Of a stretch of 64,000 nt of DNA, positions 9,950 through 18,773 are shown piece by piece. A model generated the notes under the pieces. The model was given only the letters and a program-made list of their open reading frames with translations, did not search any database and was not told the origin of the DNA. The DNA comes from a marine gamma proteobacterium HTCC2080 (GTDB taxonomy: Bacteria > Pseudomonadota > Gammaproteobacteria > Pseudomonadales > Halieaceae), in contig AAVV01000003.1 of assembly GCA_000169115.1 (NCBI GenBank), forward strand, positions 186,001 through 250,000, in the 5' to 3' direction. The translations under genes and the position numbers were made by a program. Numbering within the stretch: position 1 is the first letter of the stretch; the number at the start of each line of letters is the position of its first letter.

Positions 9950-10911
9950 ATTGGATTGCCAGGGGGCGTGAATTGCTGGTTTTTGGCGAGTTGGTGGCTT
10001 CGGCCATTCAATAAATCTACGACGGGCAGGGCTTTGGCTCCGGGAAACTGTGCAACTGTAATGTTAAGGGCGCCGATGCCGCAGGCAACAACAATACCCT
10101 CTGGGCCAGATTCGATAATATGCCCAGGAGCGCGGTTATGCGGCGTTGGCAGCGCGCTGGCCTGCCATATTTTCAGGCGTTCATTTCCCAAATAACTGAA
10201 GCAGACCGACGTGGGGTTAAACGCTCGGACCTTTCGAGACAGGGCTTTTGCATCGAGCGCCCAATCGAGCTGTGCTTCTTGCTTGGTGATTTTAGCGGCA
10301 TAGATGGCGTCGCCGTCTTCTTGAGGCGTGGCCTGAGCCAGGCGGTGTGGCAAGTCTTCAAGGACCTCAAGTAACAGCCCGGGGCCCACTTCGATCAGCC
10401 TGTCATGAAGTGTGCCGCTGGTTTCTGAGGCTGTTATGTCGAGTATACCTGTCGCAACCATGGCGCCTGTATCGAGTCCGGCGTCCATTTGCATGATGGT
10501 TATACCCGTGTGGGCGTCCCCTGCTTCAATAGCGCGTTGTATGGGTGCGGCGCCACGCCAGCGTGGAAGTAATGAAGCGTGAACATTCAGGCAGCCATGT
10601 TTGGGAATATTGAGAATCGATTGCGGCAGAATCAGTCCATAGGCCACGACCACCATAATCTCGGCATTTAGCGCCTCCAATAAAGCGTGGCTTTCTGGGG
10701 TTCGCAGCGAAGCGGGTTGCAGCACGGGAATTTCGTTGGTTTGGGCAAGGCGCTTTACAGCAGAGGTCTGTATCTGTTTTCCCCGACCTGCGGGCCGATC
10801 GGGTTGGGTTAGTACCGCGCAAACATCATGGCCCGCAGCGACTAGGGCATCGAGATGGGCCGCAGCGAATTCAGGTGTGCCAGCAAAAACTACCCGCCTT
10901 GAGGCGCTCAT
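9946..10911 (-). CDS. fmt: methionyl-tRNA formyltransferase
   Basis: Transfers a formyl group from 10-formyl-THF to Met-tRNA(fMet) (321 aa, normal length). The N-terminal formyltransferase domain starts VVFAGTPEFAAAHLDAL and carries the catalytic region NVHASLLPRWRGAAPIQ and the GITIMQMDAGLDTGAM segment with the conserved Asp. The C-terminal OB-like domain spans about residues 205-315. It lies 3 bp downstream of def and overlaps rsmB, so the three genes are co-transcribed. Confidence 0.98.
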   Translation of the reverse strand: MSASRRVVFAGTPEFAAAHLDALVAAGHDVCAVLTQPDRPAGRGKQIQTSAVKRLAQTNEIPVLQPASLRTPESHALLEALNAEIMVVVAYGLILPQSILNIPKHGCLNVHASLLPRWRGAAPIQRAIEAGDAHTGITIMQMDAGLDTGAMVATGILDITASETSGTLHDRLIEVGPGLLLEVLEDLPHRLAQATPQEDGDAIYAAKITKQEAQLDWALDAKALSRKVRAFNPTSVCFSYLGNERLKIWQASALPTPHNRAPGHIIESGPEGIVVACGIGALNITVAQFPGAKALPVVDLLNGRSHQLAKNQQFTPPGNPI

Positions 10912-10914
10912 ATT

Positions 10915-11421
10915 TTAGTCACGCTGGCGCTGAGCCTTTTCGAGTTTGCCTCGAATTCGCTGTCGCTTCAGCGGTGAGAGGTAGTCCACGAAAAGCTTTC
11001 CCTCGAGGTGATCGATTTCATGTTGCAAGCAGATGGCCAAAAGGCCATCAAGTTCTCGGGAAAATAGTTCACCGTCACGGTCTTTTGCGGTGACTCGAAT
11101 ACGTTCGGGGCGCCGAATAGTCTCGTAAAAACCGGGCACTGAAAGGCACCCTTCATCGTATTCGCCGAGAGTTTGATCGAGAGCTTCCACCACCGGATTA
11201 ATAAAAATCTGTGGTTGGTCTTTGTTTTCTGAGATATCTATAACAATAACGCGCTCGTGGACATCAACTTGTGTTGCTGCCAGCCCAATTCCTGGGGCGT
11301 CGTACATCGTTTCAAGCATATCATCGGTTAGCCGCTGCACCCGGGCATCGACGTGTGTGACAGGTACAGCAATGGTACGTAGTCTTGGGTCTGGAAATTC
11401 AAGAATCGACAGTATTGCCAT
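10915..11421 (-). CDS. def: peptide deformylase
   Basis: Fe/Zn metalloenzyme removing the N-formyl group from nascent proteins (168 aa). All three family motifs are present: [18 protein letters not shown] with the metal-binding Cys, and QHEIDHLEG with the HExxH metal site. The frame is open upstream to 11472, but [15 protein letters not shown] at 11421 is the standard deformylase N-terminus. It is the first gene of the def-fmt-rsmB-trkA-trkH operon and is divergent from the LysM gene. Confidence 0.98.
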   Translation of the reverse strand: MAILSILEFPDPRLRTIAVPVTHVDARVQRLTDDMLETMYDAPGIGLAATQVDVHERVIVIDISENKDQPQIFINPVVEALDQTLGEYDEGCLSVPGFYETIRRPERIRVTAKDRDGELFSRELDGLLAICLQHEIDHLEGKLFVDYLSPLKRQRIRGKLEKAQRQRD

Positions 11422-11551
11422 GGTAAGGGCCGTGACTTTGCAGTGGTGTGTAAGGGTATAAGATGGCAGCATTTGCGCTTGCCAGTGCTTATCCGGCGGA
11501 TCAGACTTATATTATAGCGTCAGTGAGGGGCTTTCGTCCTAACGAACAAAT

Positions 11552-11583
11552 TATGCACTTGTGTAACTATGCACTTGTGTAAC
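11552..11583 (+). repeat. two tandem copies of a 16-bp repeat
   Basis: The sequence TATGCACTTGTGTAAC occurs twice head-to-tail with no gap (11552-11567 and 11568-11583) in the def/LysM-gene intergenic region, about 70 bp upstream of the LysM start. It is an exact duplication and may be a regulatory site pair or simply a recent slippage event. Confidence 0.85.
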
Positions 11584-11651
11584 CGGACGATTGATCGCCG
11601 ATGATGGTAGTGAACGCAATAGACACAGCAACAAACATAGAGGGCAGCCAG

Positions 11652-12755
11652 ATGGTGAATCGATCTTTGGTAGGAGGAGGAAGACGCTTCTTATCTAAGT
11701 TTGCAGGCCTGCGGTTTTTGTGGGGTTTTTTCTTTGTGTTTGTCTCGGTGGTATCGGTAGCGCAGCCACCGCCATCAAATTCCCCAGCGTTGAATAATGA
11801 TGTCCCTTTGAATTATGTGGTGCAGCAAGGCGATACGCTGTGGGGAATCAGTGGTGTTTATTTGCAGGAAGCTTGGCGCTGGCCTGAACTGTGGGACACT
11901 AATCCACAGCTTGATAATCCCCACCGTATTTACCCGGGAGACGTGTTGGCCCTGCGTTGGGAGGGAGGACGTCCTCGGTTGGGTCTGTCGAGTCGAGGGG
12001 GCCTCAAGCTTTCTCCTAACGTTCGCAGTCAGTCGCTCGATACCGCAATACCGCCTATTCCCCGTGATCAGATCGACCCGTTTCTGAGGAATAATCGAAT
12101 TCTCGTATCTGGTGCTTTCTCAGATTTACCCTATGTTATCGCAGGGGATGCCCAGCGCATTATTAGTGGCTTGGGTGACCGTATTTATGTGCGTGGGCCT
12201 GTCGCCAGCGGGGATCAGGTTTTTGGCATTATCCGAGAAGGTAGCCCAGTCATAGATCCAACGACTCAGGAGGTTTTGGGTATTACGGCTTTGGATATTG
12301 GCAGTGCCTCGCTGACCTCTGGTGGCACAGAGGGTTCTTCCGATGCCGTTAAGGAATTTGAGATTACGCGTATGACGGAAGAAATCCGTATAGGCGATCG
12401 GCTGATTCCCCTGCAGGCAGGCATTATGGATGCGTTTTTTCAGCCCAAATCTCCAGGCGTTGAAATCGAAAACGGGTTTATGGTCGCTGTAAATTCTGGC
12501 GTAACTCAAATTGGCCCTATGAGCATAGTTACCATCAACCGCGGTGATCGCGAAGCAGTGATGGTTGGCGATGTGTTTGCGATTTACCAGACCGGCGAGA
12601 TCGTTCAGGACCCTGTTAAGCAAGAAATGGTGGCATTGCCCGACGTGAGGGCTGGTGTTTTGATGGTATTTGCTGTCTATGAAAAGGCTAGCTTTGGGCT
12701 GGTGCTCACGGCAACGCGGCCTCTGGCTGTTGGCGATAAAATACGGAATCCTTGA
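11652..12755 (+). CDS. secreted LysM-domain peptidoglycan-binding protein
   Basis: Predicted exported protein of 367 aa. After an N-terminal signal/TM segment (FLWGFFFVFVSVVSVAQ), a LysM domain begins at YVVQQGDTLWGISGVYL and ends near YPGDVLALRW. The remaining 270 residues hold no domain I recognise beyond beta-rich sequence typical of this family (homologues lie next to dprA in Pseudomonas). The frame opens at 11601, but ATG 11652 is chosen because AGGG lies 7 nt upstream and it leaves a normal signal peptide. It is probably anchored to, or acts on, the cell wall; the enzymatic role is unknown. Confidence 0.88.
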   Translation: MVNRSLVGGGRRFLSKFAGLRFLWGFFFVFVSVVSVAQPPPSNSPALNNDVPLNYVVQQGDTLWGISGVYLQEAWRWPELWDTNPQLDNPHRIYPGDVLALRWEGGRPRLGLSSRGGLKLSPNVRSQSLDTAIPPIPRDQIDPFLRNNRILVSGAFSDLPYVIAGDAQRIISGLGDRIYVRGPVASGDQVFGIIREGSPVIDPTTQEVLGITALDIGSASLTSGGTEGSSDAVKEFEITRMTEEIRIGDRLIPLQAGIMDAFFQPKSPGVEIENGFMVAVNSGVTQIGPMSIVTINRGDREAVMVGDVFAIYQTGEIVQDPVKQEMVALPDVRAGVLMVFAVYEKASFGLVLTATRPLAVGDKIRNP

Positions 12756-12770
12756 GTTTAGCGATTCCAC

Positions 12771-12800
12771 GGGCAGGACTACCCATAGGTAGGACTGCCC
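12771..12800 (+). other. imperfect stem-loop after the LysM gene
   Basis: Inverted repeat with outer arms GGGCAG (12771-12776) and CTGCCC (12795-12800), inner arms CTACC and GGTAG, loop CATA, and symmetric GA/GA internal mismatches that would form tandem G-A pairs in RNA. It starts 16 bp after the LysM stop. No U-tract follows (TTAAAAAG), so it is not a textbook intrinsic terminator; it may be an RNA-stability or attenuating hairpin between the LysM gene and dprA. Confidence 0.55.
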
Positions 12801-12840
12801 TTAAAAAGATGGACGATTCATAGGCTCAGGGAAGAGCGGT

Positions 12841-13983
12841 ATGTCTTACGTGCTCGCACGGAATGCGGCAGCTGATCAGCTGTGGTTTGAGTTTCTCGCC
12901 ACAAAAATGCTAGATCGTGCTTCAAAACGAAAACTGTTGGCTCAGGGTTTTACGCCGCCTCAGCTATTGGAGCCCCATGGCACATGGCCTTTTGACGGCG
13001 CGGAACTTCGGGCCTCGTTGAGGGTATCGAAAAGCCGGCAGGTTGCGAGGTTAAAGCCTTTATTGGCTTGTCATCTACTTCATTGGGGCAGGCAATCCTC
13101 AGGCTGCGATGTGTATCCGCCGTTACTGAGCGGACTATCTGATGCTCCCCTTGCGCTGTTTGTTAGTGGCGATATCAATTGTTTAAGCCGTCCTGCAATT
13201 GCCATTGTTGGTACTCGACGCCCGTCTCGAGATGGCTTGAAATTGGCTGATCAGATGGGCTATCAGTTGGCGGCGGCTGGATTTCTTGTGGTCAGCGGCT
13301 TGGCTCGTGGCATTGATGCCGCCGCTCACCGCGGTGCTTTGCGCAGTGGTGGCCAAACTCTCGCGGTTATGGCCACAGGCATGGATCGCATATATCCCAG
13401 TGAACATTACCGGCTGGCAGAAGAAGTGGCAGCTCAGGGTGCGTTGCTTAGCGAGTTCTGTCCGGGGGTGGTTCCCCATCGAGGGCATTTTCCACGGCGT
13501 AACCGAACTTTGTCTGGGCTCTGTCTTGCCACGGTAGTTATAGAAGCCGGACATCCTAGCGGTTCCTTGATTACAGCTAATGCGGCGGTGGAGCAGGGTA
13601 GAGAGGTATTTGCAGCACCATGGTCGCTGTTTCATAGAGGCGGTGCTGGTTGTTTGCGTCTTTTATCTCAGGGCGCCCAGCTTATTGACACGCCAGCTGC
13701 CGTTATTGAGCACCTTGCGGTGCATTTATCGGGGTGGGCAGAATTGACGGCTGACGCCCTCGATTATTCATCAAATGCCGGTGAAACAGTATCGTTGGCG
13801 CCACTCGAACCCGCTAAACGTCAACTTCTAACTCTGCTAGGTGATGGTGAACATGACTTGGCTTCCCTTGCCTCGGCACTGCAGTGTTCTTCTAGGCAGT
13901 TGTTGGCAATGGTGACACAGCTTGAGCTTCAAGGTTATGTAGAGCAGACTTCTGCGGGTTTAAGAGCGGTGAGGCATCCGTGA
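12841..13983 (+). CDS. dprA: DNA-processing protein DprA (RecA loader)
   Basis: Protein that binds incoming single-stranded DNA during natural transformation and loads RecA (380 aa). The order is an N-terminal SAM-like helical region, an extended Rossmann fold (IAIVGTRRPSRDGLKLA, VVSGLARGIDAAAHRGAL, PSGSLITANAAVEQGREVFAAPWS) and a C-terminal winged-helix segment from about residue 320. AGGGAAGAG precedes the ATG. It overlaps tsaC by 4 bp (GTGA). No other competence genes are in the window, so transformation ability is not implied. Confidence 0.97.
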   Translation: MSYVLARNAAADQLWFEFLATKMLDRASKRKLLAQGFTPPQLLEPHGTWPFDGAELRASLRVSKSRQVARLKPLLACHLLHWGRQSSGCDVYPPLLSGLSDAPLALFVSGDINCLSRPAIAIVGTRRPSRDGLKLADQMGYQLAAAGFLVVSGLARGIDAAAHRGALRSGGQTLAVMATGMDRIYPSEHYRLAEEVAAQGALLSEFCPGVVPHRGHFPRRNRTLSGLCLATVVIEAGHPSGSLITANAAVEQGREVFAAPWSLFHRGGAGCLRLLSQGAQLIDTPAAVIEHLAVHLSGWAELTADALDYSSNAGETVSLAPLEPAKRQLLTLLGDGEHDLASLASALQCSSRQLLAMVTQLELQGYVEQTSAGLRAVRHP

Positions 13984-14537
13984 AGTTACCAGCACAGCGC
14001 ATGAATGAAGTGGTCCAGCAGGTTGAGCAGGAGGGTGTGGTCGCATGCCCTGCAGAGGCGGTCTGGGGTCTTACCTGCGACCCGCTTTCGGAGGATGCGG
14101 TGTTGCAGTTGTTAGCGATGAAGCATCGCCCTATTTCGAAGGGCCTGATTATCGTGGCAGCATCGAGCACGATGTTGGGCCCTCTGTTAAAGCCTTTAGA
14201 TTCTGCGCAGCGCAATGAGCTGGAACTTAGTTGGCCAGGACCTAACACATGGCTGGTTCCTAATCGCGGTTTGTATCCCGACTGGATTACGGGTGAAAGC
14301 GATGAAATAGCTATTCGTGTGACCAGTGCGCCAGCTTTGGCTCTGCTGAGTTATCGCCTGGGCAGACCCGTGGTGTCTACATCTGCTAATCCAGCAGGGG
14401 CGCAGCCGGCGCGCCATAGTTTTCAGGTGGTGCGTTATTTCGGCAGGGGTTTGGTGCGGGCGCCCGGCGTTGTTGATTTAGAGGCGTCACCATCAACAAT
14501 ACGTAGGGTCGGAACCGGCGAGGTTCTGCGTGCTTGA
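13980..14537 (+). CDS. tsaC: threonylcarbamoyl-AMP synthase (Sua5/YciO/YrdC family)
   Basis: Makes threonylcarbamoyl-AMP for t6A modification of ANN-decoding tRNAs (185 aa, the short YrdC form without the Sua5 domain). Family marks are ACPAEAVWGLTCDPLSEDAV, the KHRPISKGLI segment with the basic RNA/ATP contacts, and VVSTSANPAGAQPA. The start used is GTG 13980, overlapping the dprA stop; an ATG at 14001 is an alternative and would still keep the whole fold. The dprA-tsaC-hemF-aroE order is conserved in gammaproteobacteria. Confidence 0.95.
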   Translation: MKLPAQRMNEVVQQVEQEGVVACPAEAVWGLTCDPLSEDAVLQLLAMKHRPISKGLIIVAASSTMLGPLLKPLDSAQRNELELSWPGPNTWLVPNRGLYPDWITGESDEIAIRVTSAPALALLSYRLGRPVVSTSANPAGAQPARHSFQVVRYFGRGLVRAPGVVDLEASPSTIRRVGTGEVLRA

Positions 14538-14597
14538 ACAGGCATTAAATAGTGCGGGTGACGTTAGCATTTGCACGCTACAACAAATGGGGTAGGT

Positions 14598-15524
14598 ATG
14601 GACATCAATGCGGTTGAGCAGTATCTGAGAAGTCTGCAAAAGAGTATTTGTGACCGGTTAACGACTATTGATGGGTCGGGATCCTTTGAGGAAGAAACCT
14701 GGGACCGCCCTGAGGGTGGTGGTGGGGTCAGTCGTGTACTTGCTGAGGGTGCAGTTTTTGAAAAGGCGGGGGTCAATTTTTCGCATGTGAGAGGCGAAAG
14801 TTTGCCCGGCTCTGCCACAGCTGTTCGACCGCAATTAGCTGGACGTAGTTTTCAGGCGATGGGTGTCTCTCTGGTGATTCACCCGCACAACCCTTACGTC
14901 CCGACAGCCCATGCCAACGTTCGCTTGTTTGTGGCTGAGCAGCCAGGAAAGGAGCCAATTTGGTGGATGGGTGGTGGTTTTGATCTGACCCCATATTATG
15001 GCTTTTTTGATGATGCCGTTCACTGGCACCAAACAGCGGCAGCAGCCTGTGAGCCTTATGGACCTGAGGTTTATCCTAAGTATAAGGCGTGGTGTGATGA
15101 GTATTTTCATCTAAAACACCGCAATGAGCCCCGGGGTGTCGGAGGGCTTTTTTTTGATGATCTCAACGAATGGGGCTTTGATAAGACCTTTTCGTTTATG
15201 CGCAATGTAGGCGACCACTTTCTCGAGGGTTATGTGCCCATTGTAGAGCGTAGAAAGGATGAATTCTGGGGCGAGCGTGAGCGCCAGTGGCAGCTGTATC
15301 GCCGTGGCCGTTACGTTGAATTCAATCTTGTTTATGATCGCGGAACTTTATTTGGGCTGCAGTCTAATGGCCGTACAGAGTCTATTTTGATGTCTTTACC
15401 GCCATTGGTGCGATGGGAGTATGGGCATAAGGCCGAGCCTAAAAGCCCCGAGGCCGATTTAACGGATTATTTTTTGGTGCCCCGGGATTGGATGTCTGCT
15501 GATAAAGCGGGAGCGCCTTCTTGA
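14598..15524 (+). CDS. hemF: oxygen-dependent coproporphyrinogen III oxidase
   Basis: Aerobic heme pathway enzyme (308 aa) that decarboxylates coproporphyrinogen III to protoporphyrinogen IX. Highly conserved blocks are [55 protein letters not shown] and [15 protein letters not shown] with the substrate-binding residues. A TTG at 14571 would add nine residues; ATG 14598 with GGGGTAGG just upstream and [10 protein letters not shown] is preferred. It overlaps aroE. It fits the heme-demanding respiratory genes in this window. Confidence 0.97.
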   Translation: MDINAVEQYLRSLQKSICDRLTTIDGSGSFEEETWDRPEGGGGVSRVLAEGAVFEKAGVNFSHVRGESLPGSATAVRPQLAGRSFQAMGVSLVIHPHNPYVPTAHANVRLFVAEQPGKEPIWWMGGGFDLTPYYGFFDDAVHWHQTAAAACEPYGPEVYPKYKAWCDEYFHLKHRNEPRGVGGLFFDDLNEWGFDKTFSFMRNVGDHFLEGYVPIVERRKDEFWGERERQWQLYRRGRYVEFNLVYDRGTLFGLQSNGRTESILMSLPPLVRWEYGHKAEPKSPEADLTDYFLVPRDWMSADKAGAPS

Positions 15525-16363
15525 TTACCCCGCAAGCCAACTACGCTGTTTTTGGTAATCCGATTAAACAGTCAAAGTCTCCGGCTATTCATCAAGCCTT
15601 CGCACAGCAGCTCGAAGAGTCTTTGAGTTATCGTGCTGTGCGGGTTGAACACGAACAGTTTGAAGAAAAGGTTCGCGGATTTTTCCAACACGGTGGGTTG
15701 GGCCTCAATATCACCGTGCCCTTCAAAGAGCGCGCCTTTGCACTGGCCGATTCCGCAAGCGCTGCCGCGCAGCGAGCCGGGGCGTCAAATTGTTTGGTAC
15801 CTCAGCGTGAGGGTGGCTTGCATGCCGCTAATACAGATGGGGTTGGAATGGTTCGGGATATGGTGGCAAATCTCGGCTGGCAGTTGCAGGGGCGTCGAAC
15901 GCTAATCATTGGTGCCGGCGGCGCGGTGAGGGGAATTGTTCACCCGTTGTTGAGTGAGCGACTAGGGTCATTGACGATCGTAAATCGTACGGCTGATCGA
16001 GCTGCAGAATTGGCTCACAGATTTTCCAGCACCGAACTAACCTTAGCGGCAGGTGGCCTTGAAGCCGCGGCGGGAGGTGTATTTGATCTTGTGATCAACG
16101 CTACCAGCGCCAGCTTAGCCAATGAAATGCCAGACTTGGCTGATATTCAGTTGGCGCCCAAATGCTGTTGTTATGACCTGGTTTATGCGGCAGAACCCAC
16201 GGCTTTTATGCGATGGTCGGCGGCACAGGCGGCATGGGCAATCGCGGACGGTCTAGGTATGTTGGTCGAGCAAGCAGCTGAAAGTTACTACCTCTGGCGA
16301 GGGCAGCGCCCCGGCACAGAAGCGGTGATTAGTGGGTTGCGCCACGGGCTGATGGCGGGCTAA
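15521..16363 (+). CDS. aroE: shikimate dehydrogenase (NADP+)
   Basis: Reduces 3-dehydroshikimate to shikimate in the aromatic amino-acid pathway (280 aa). The N-terminal substrate domain shows [17 protein letters not shown] and the catalytic Lys in [20 protein letters not shown] and the glycine-rich [12 protein letters not shown] mark the NADP-binding Rossmann domain. The start is TTG 15521, overlapping the hemF stop by 4 bp; no in-frame ATG offers a complete N-terminus. It is the last gene of the plus-strand dprA-tsaC-hemF-aroE group. Confidence 0.96.
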   Translation: MITPQANYAVFGNPIKQSKSPAIHQAFAQQLEESLSYRAVRVEHEQFEEKVRGFFQHGGLGLNITVPFKERAFALADSASAAAQRAGASNCLVPQREGGLHAANTDGVGMVRDMVANLGWQLQGRRTLIIGAGGAVRGIVHPLLSERLGSLTIVNRTADRAAELAHRFSSTELTLAAGGLEAAAGGVFDLVINATSASLANEMPDLADIQLAPKCCCYDLVYAAEPTAFMRWSAAQAAWAIADGLGMLVEQAAESYYLWRGQRPGTEAVISGLRHGLMAG

Positions 16364-16374
16364 CAGCTGAATAC

Positions 16375-16944
16375 TCAAACGGATACTGTATCGTCAAGGT
16401 ACTGTTGCTTCAGTCGAGCGTAGTTTTCGGCGCTATAAGATAAAAAGCCGCGTTCTTTCTCGGTTATTTTCCGCATGGGCTTCGCAGGGCTGCCGCCATA
16501 AAGCCAACCGCTTTCTAGTTGTTTACCGGGGGTGACTAGCGCCCCTCCCGCAATCATTACCTCATCCTCAACAACCGCACCGTCCATGACAATCGCCCCC
16601 ATGCCGACCAAGACGCGATTGCCAAGGGTGCAGCCGTGCAGGACGGCTCTGTGCCCTACAGTCACCTGATTACCGATGATCAGGGGGTATCCATCGGGGT
16701 TGAAGTCTCCCGCGTGGGTTATATGCAGCACCGAGTTATCTTGAATATTCGTGTTGTCACCAATGCTGATCCGGTGCATGTCGGCACGTATTGAGCAATT
16801 CCCCCAAATACTAACGTCGTCCCCCAATGTAATGTCGCCAAGCACGACGGCACTTGGGTCGACCATCACCCTAGCCCCAATGCGTGGCTGGGTTCCACGC
16901 CAGTTTCTGATATTGTCTTCTGCTCGGTAAGAAACCGTTCGCAT
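16375..16944 (-). CDS. gamma-carbonic anhydrase family protein
   Basis: Left-handed beta-helix protein (189 aa) built of hexapeptide repeats (for example AVVLGDITLGDDVSIWGNCSI) with a C-terminal helix, as in YrdA/CaiE/gamma-CA proteins. The three metal-ligand histidines are recognisable in SVLHITH and TVGHRAVLH. Carbonic anhydrase activity is not assured, since many YrdA-type members have no demonstrated activity. It lies convergent to aroE with an 11-bp gap. Confidence 0.9.
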   Translation of the reverse strand: MRTVSYRAEDNIRNWRGTQPRIGARVMVDPSAVVLGDITLGDDVSIWGNCSIRADMHRISIGDNTNIQDNSVLHITHAGDFNPDGYPLIIGNQVTVGHRAVLHGCTLGNRVLVGMGAIVMDGAVVEDEVMIAGGALVTPGKQLESGWLYGGSPAKPMRKITEKERGFLSYSAENYARLKQQYLDDTVSV

Positions 16945-17021
16945 GTTGAATCCCTCGTAAGTCTTTTAAAATACAGGACGAATTTGCGCTCCATTAGACA
17001 TTAATACCGGAAACGTTTGCC

Positions 17022-17273
17022 ATGACTGAAAAGGAAAACAACCAGCCTAGGCGTTTTATTGCTGGCGCCGTCTGTCCTCGATGCGGCGTCATGGACCGAA
17101 TTGTAGTCAGTGGCGATGGCGTGACAAGGTCCTGCATAGACTGCGGTTTTTCTGATGAGCGACCAGGGGACACACCAGCGCCTCTCTCGACGCGAGTGTC
17201 TAGACCAGCTGCACGTCGCGTTGAAACCCCTGCTGATGTGGTGCGCCTTATAGACCCTAACGACAAGTCTTGA
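17022..17273 (+). CDS. yheV: YheV-like zinc-ribbon protein
   Basis: Small protein (83 aa) with a single zinc ribbon made by CPRCG and CIDCG near residues 20-45 (AVCPRCGVMDRIVV ... RSCIDCGFSDE). This matches the YheV / DUF2387 family of gammaproteobacteria, whose function is not known. The C-terminal 35 residues are low in hydrophobics and likely disordered. It is divergent from the gamma-CA gene and followed by a long non-coding stretch before coxB. Confidence 0.85.
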   Translation: MTEKENNQPRRFIAGAVCPRCGVMDRIVVSGDGVTRSCIDCGFSDERPGDTPAPLSTRVSRPAARRVETPADVVRLIDPNDKS

Positions 17274-17634
17274 TGGGTAGTATCACGACCGCGGCCGCAA
17301 CGGTAAATTCCACAGTCTAGATGTAGTGGTTGGTAGTGTGTCGGTACACAATATAAGCCATCACACTGCCGTGCCGATCACTACGGGCTCGAATGTTAGT
17401 GAAAAACACCGCTTACGCTGCGTTTATTGCATCATTGGTTTATAATTCGCGGCGCTTTGGTCAGAGCACGATAATTGGCCACCGCGAGACAGCCCCATTA
17501 CTACGTGGGATGTCTTTTTAGATTTTGGGGGAACACTGGTCGTTTTAAGCAGCCCACACTTAGCGTGGTGGCAGCGGTGCGCGATCGGAAAACACTTTAG
17601 ACGCCCGCCCCTGCGTCACCGTGGAGAGGCTGTG
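17274..17634 (+). promoter_or_regulatory. 361-bp leader/promoter region of the cox cluster
   Basis: No convincing gene. A TATAAT is present at 17441-17446 (about 190 bp upstream of coxB) without a good -35. Upstream of it are short inverted repeats: AGTGTG (17335-17340) with CACACT (17362-17367), and GTAGTG (from 17333) with CACTAC (17379-17384). The implied 5' leader of coxB is unusually long, which leaves room for post-transcriptional control, but no known riboswitch is recognised. Confidence 0.4.
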
Positions 17635-18759
17635 ATGTCGATCAAGAAAAGCTTAGTTACTGCAGGGGCTGCACTTTCAGCTCTACCCATTGTGGCTTTG
17701 GCCCAAAACCAGGTGAATATGTCCCCTGGTGTTACCAAAGTGGGCGCTGAAATTTATGACCTTCACATGTTGATCATGATCATTTGTATAGTGATTGGGG
17801 TGGGTGTCTTTGGCGTGATGCTGTATTCCATTGTTTACCACCGAAAGTCCAAAGGATTTGTAGCGTCTCAGTTTCACGAGAGCACTAAGGTTGAAATTGC
17901 ATGGACTGTGGTGCCCTTTTTGATCCTAATTGGTATGGCCGTACCAGCGACCTCGACACTCTTAGAGGTCTATGACAATGATGATGCCGAGCTCGACATT
18001 CTGGTCACCGGTCATCAATGGAAGTGGCGATACGAGTACCTCAACGCTGAGGGCGAGAATGTGTCGTTCTTCTCTAACTTAGCCACGCCTCAAGAGGAAA
18101 TTTATAATTCCGAGGCCAAAGGCGAGCATTATCTGCTCGAAGTAGACGAGCCTCTGGTGATTCCTGTGGACACTAAAGTTCGCTTTCTAATAACCGCCAA
18201 CGACGTTATTCATTCATGGTGGGTGCCTGAGATTGCGGTCAAGCGTGATGCTATTCCCGGCTTCATTAACGAAGCTTGGTCTAAAGTTGATCAGGAAGGC
18301 ATTTATCGTGGTCAATGTACGGAGCTCTGCGGCTCTTACCATGGGTTTATGCCGATTGTTGTCCATGCTGTGAGTCAGGACGAGTTTCAGGGCTGGATGT
18401 CAGCCAAGCGCGCAGACAAAGATGCACAAATTGCTGCATCGTCGGTCGATCTGAGTCTAGACGCACTGATGACAGAGGGAGAATCGGTCTATAAAACCCA
18501 ATGTCTGGCGTGTCATGGCGGTCAGGGTGAAGGCGGAGTAGGCAAGGCGATTTCTGGTAGTTCGATTGCCATGGGTGACCTAGGTTTGCACCTCGATGTG
18601 GGTATCAAAGGGGTTGCTGGCACGGCTATGCAGGCGTTTGGTGAGCAGCTCACAGATGTAGAGATGGCGGCAGTCATCACCTATCAGCGCAATGCGTTCG
18701 GCAATAATACAGGTGACGTGGTGCAGCCATCCGACGTCGCGCAACACAAGCAGGGTTAA
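17635..18759 (+). CDS. coxB: cytochrome c oxidase subunit II with fused cytochrome c domain
   Basis: CuA-containing subunit II (374 aa) of an aa3/caa3-type terminal oxidase in the inner membrane. A signal-like N-terminus and two membrane helices (about 40-67 and 90-110) precede the periplasmic cupredoxin domain, whose CuA ligands are visible as His193 (VIHSWW), Cys228, Cys232, His236 and Met239 (CTELCGSYHGFM). Residues from about 275 form a fused class I cytochrome c domain with CLACH at 290-294. ATG 17635 is preferred over the adjacent GTG because of GGAGAGG upstream. It is the first gene of the cox cluster. Confidence 0.97.
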   Translation: MSIKKSLVTAGAALSALPIVALAQNQVNMSPGVTKVGAEIYDLHMLIMIICIVIGVGVFGVMLYSIVYHRKSKGFVASQFHESTKVEIAWTVVPFLILIGMAVPATSTLLEVYDNDDAELDILVTGHQWKWRYEYLNAEGENVSFFSNLATPQEEIYNSEAKGEHYLLEVDEPLVIPVDTKVRFLITANDVIHSWWVPEIAVKRDAIPGFINEAWSKVDQEGIYRGQCTELCGSYHGFMPIVVHAVSQDEFQGWMSAKRADKDAQIAASSVDLSLDALMTEGESVYKTQCLACHGGQGEGGVGKAISGSSIAMGDLGLHLDVGIKGVAGTAMQAFGEQLTDVEMAAVITYQRNAFGNNTGDVVQPSDVAQHKQG

Positions 18760-18773
18760 GGGGAGATATAACG

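Noticed and set aside
12126-12770. 214-codon minus-strand frame opposite the LysM gene
   Set aside because: Antisense shadow with no domain or start signal.
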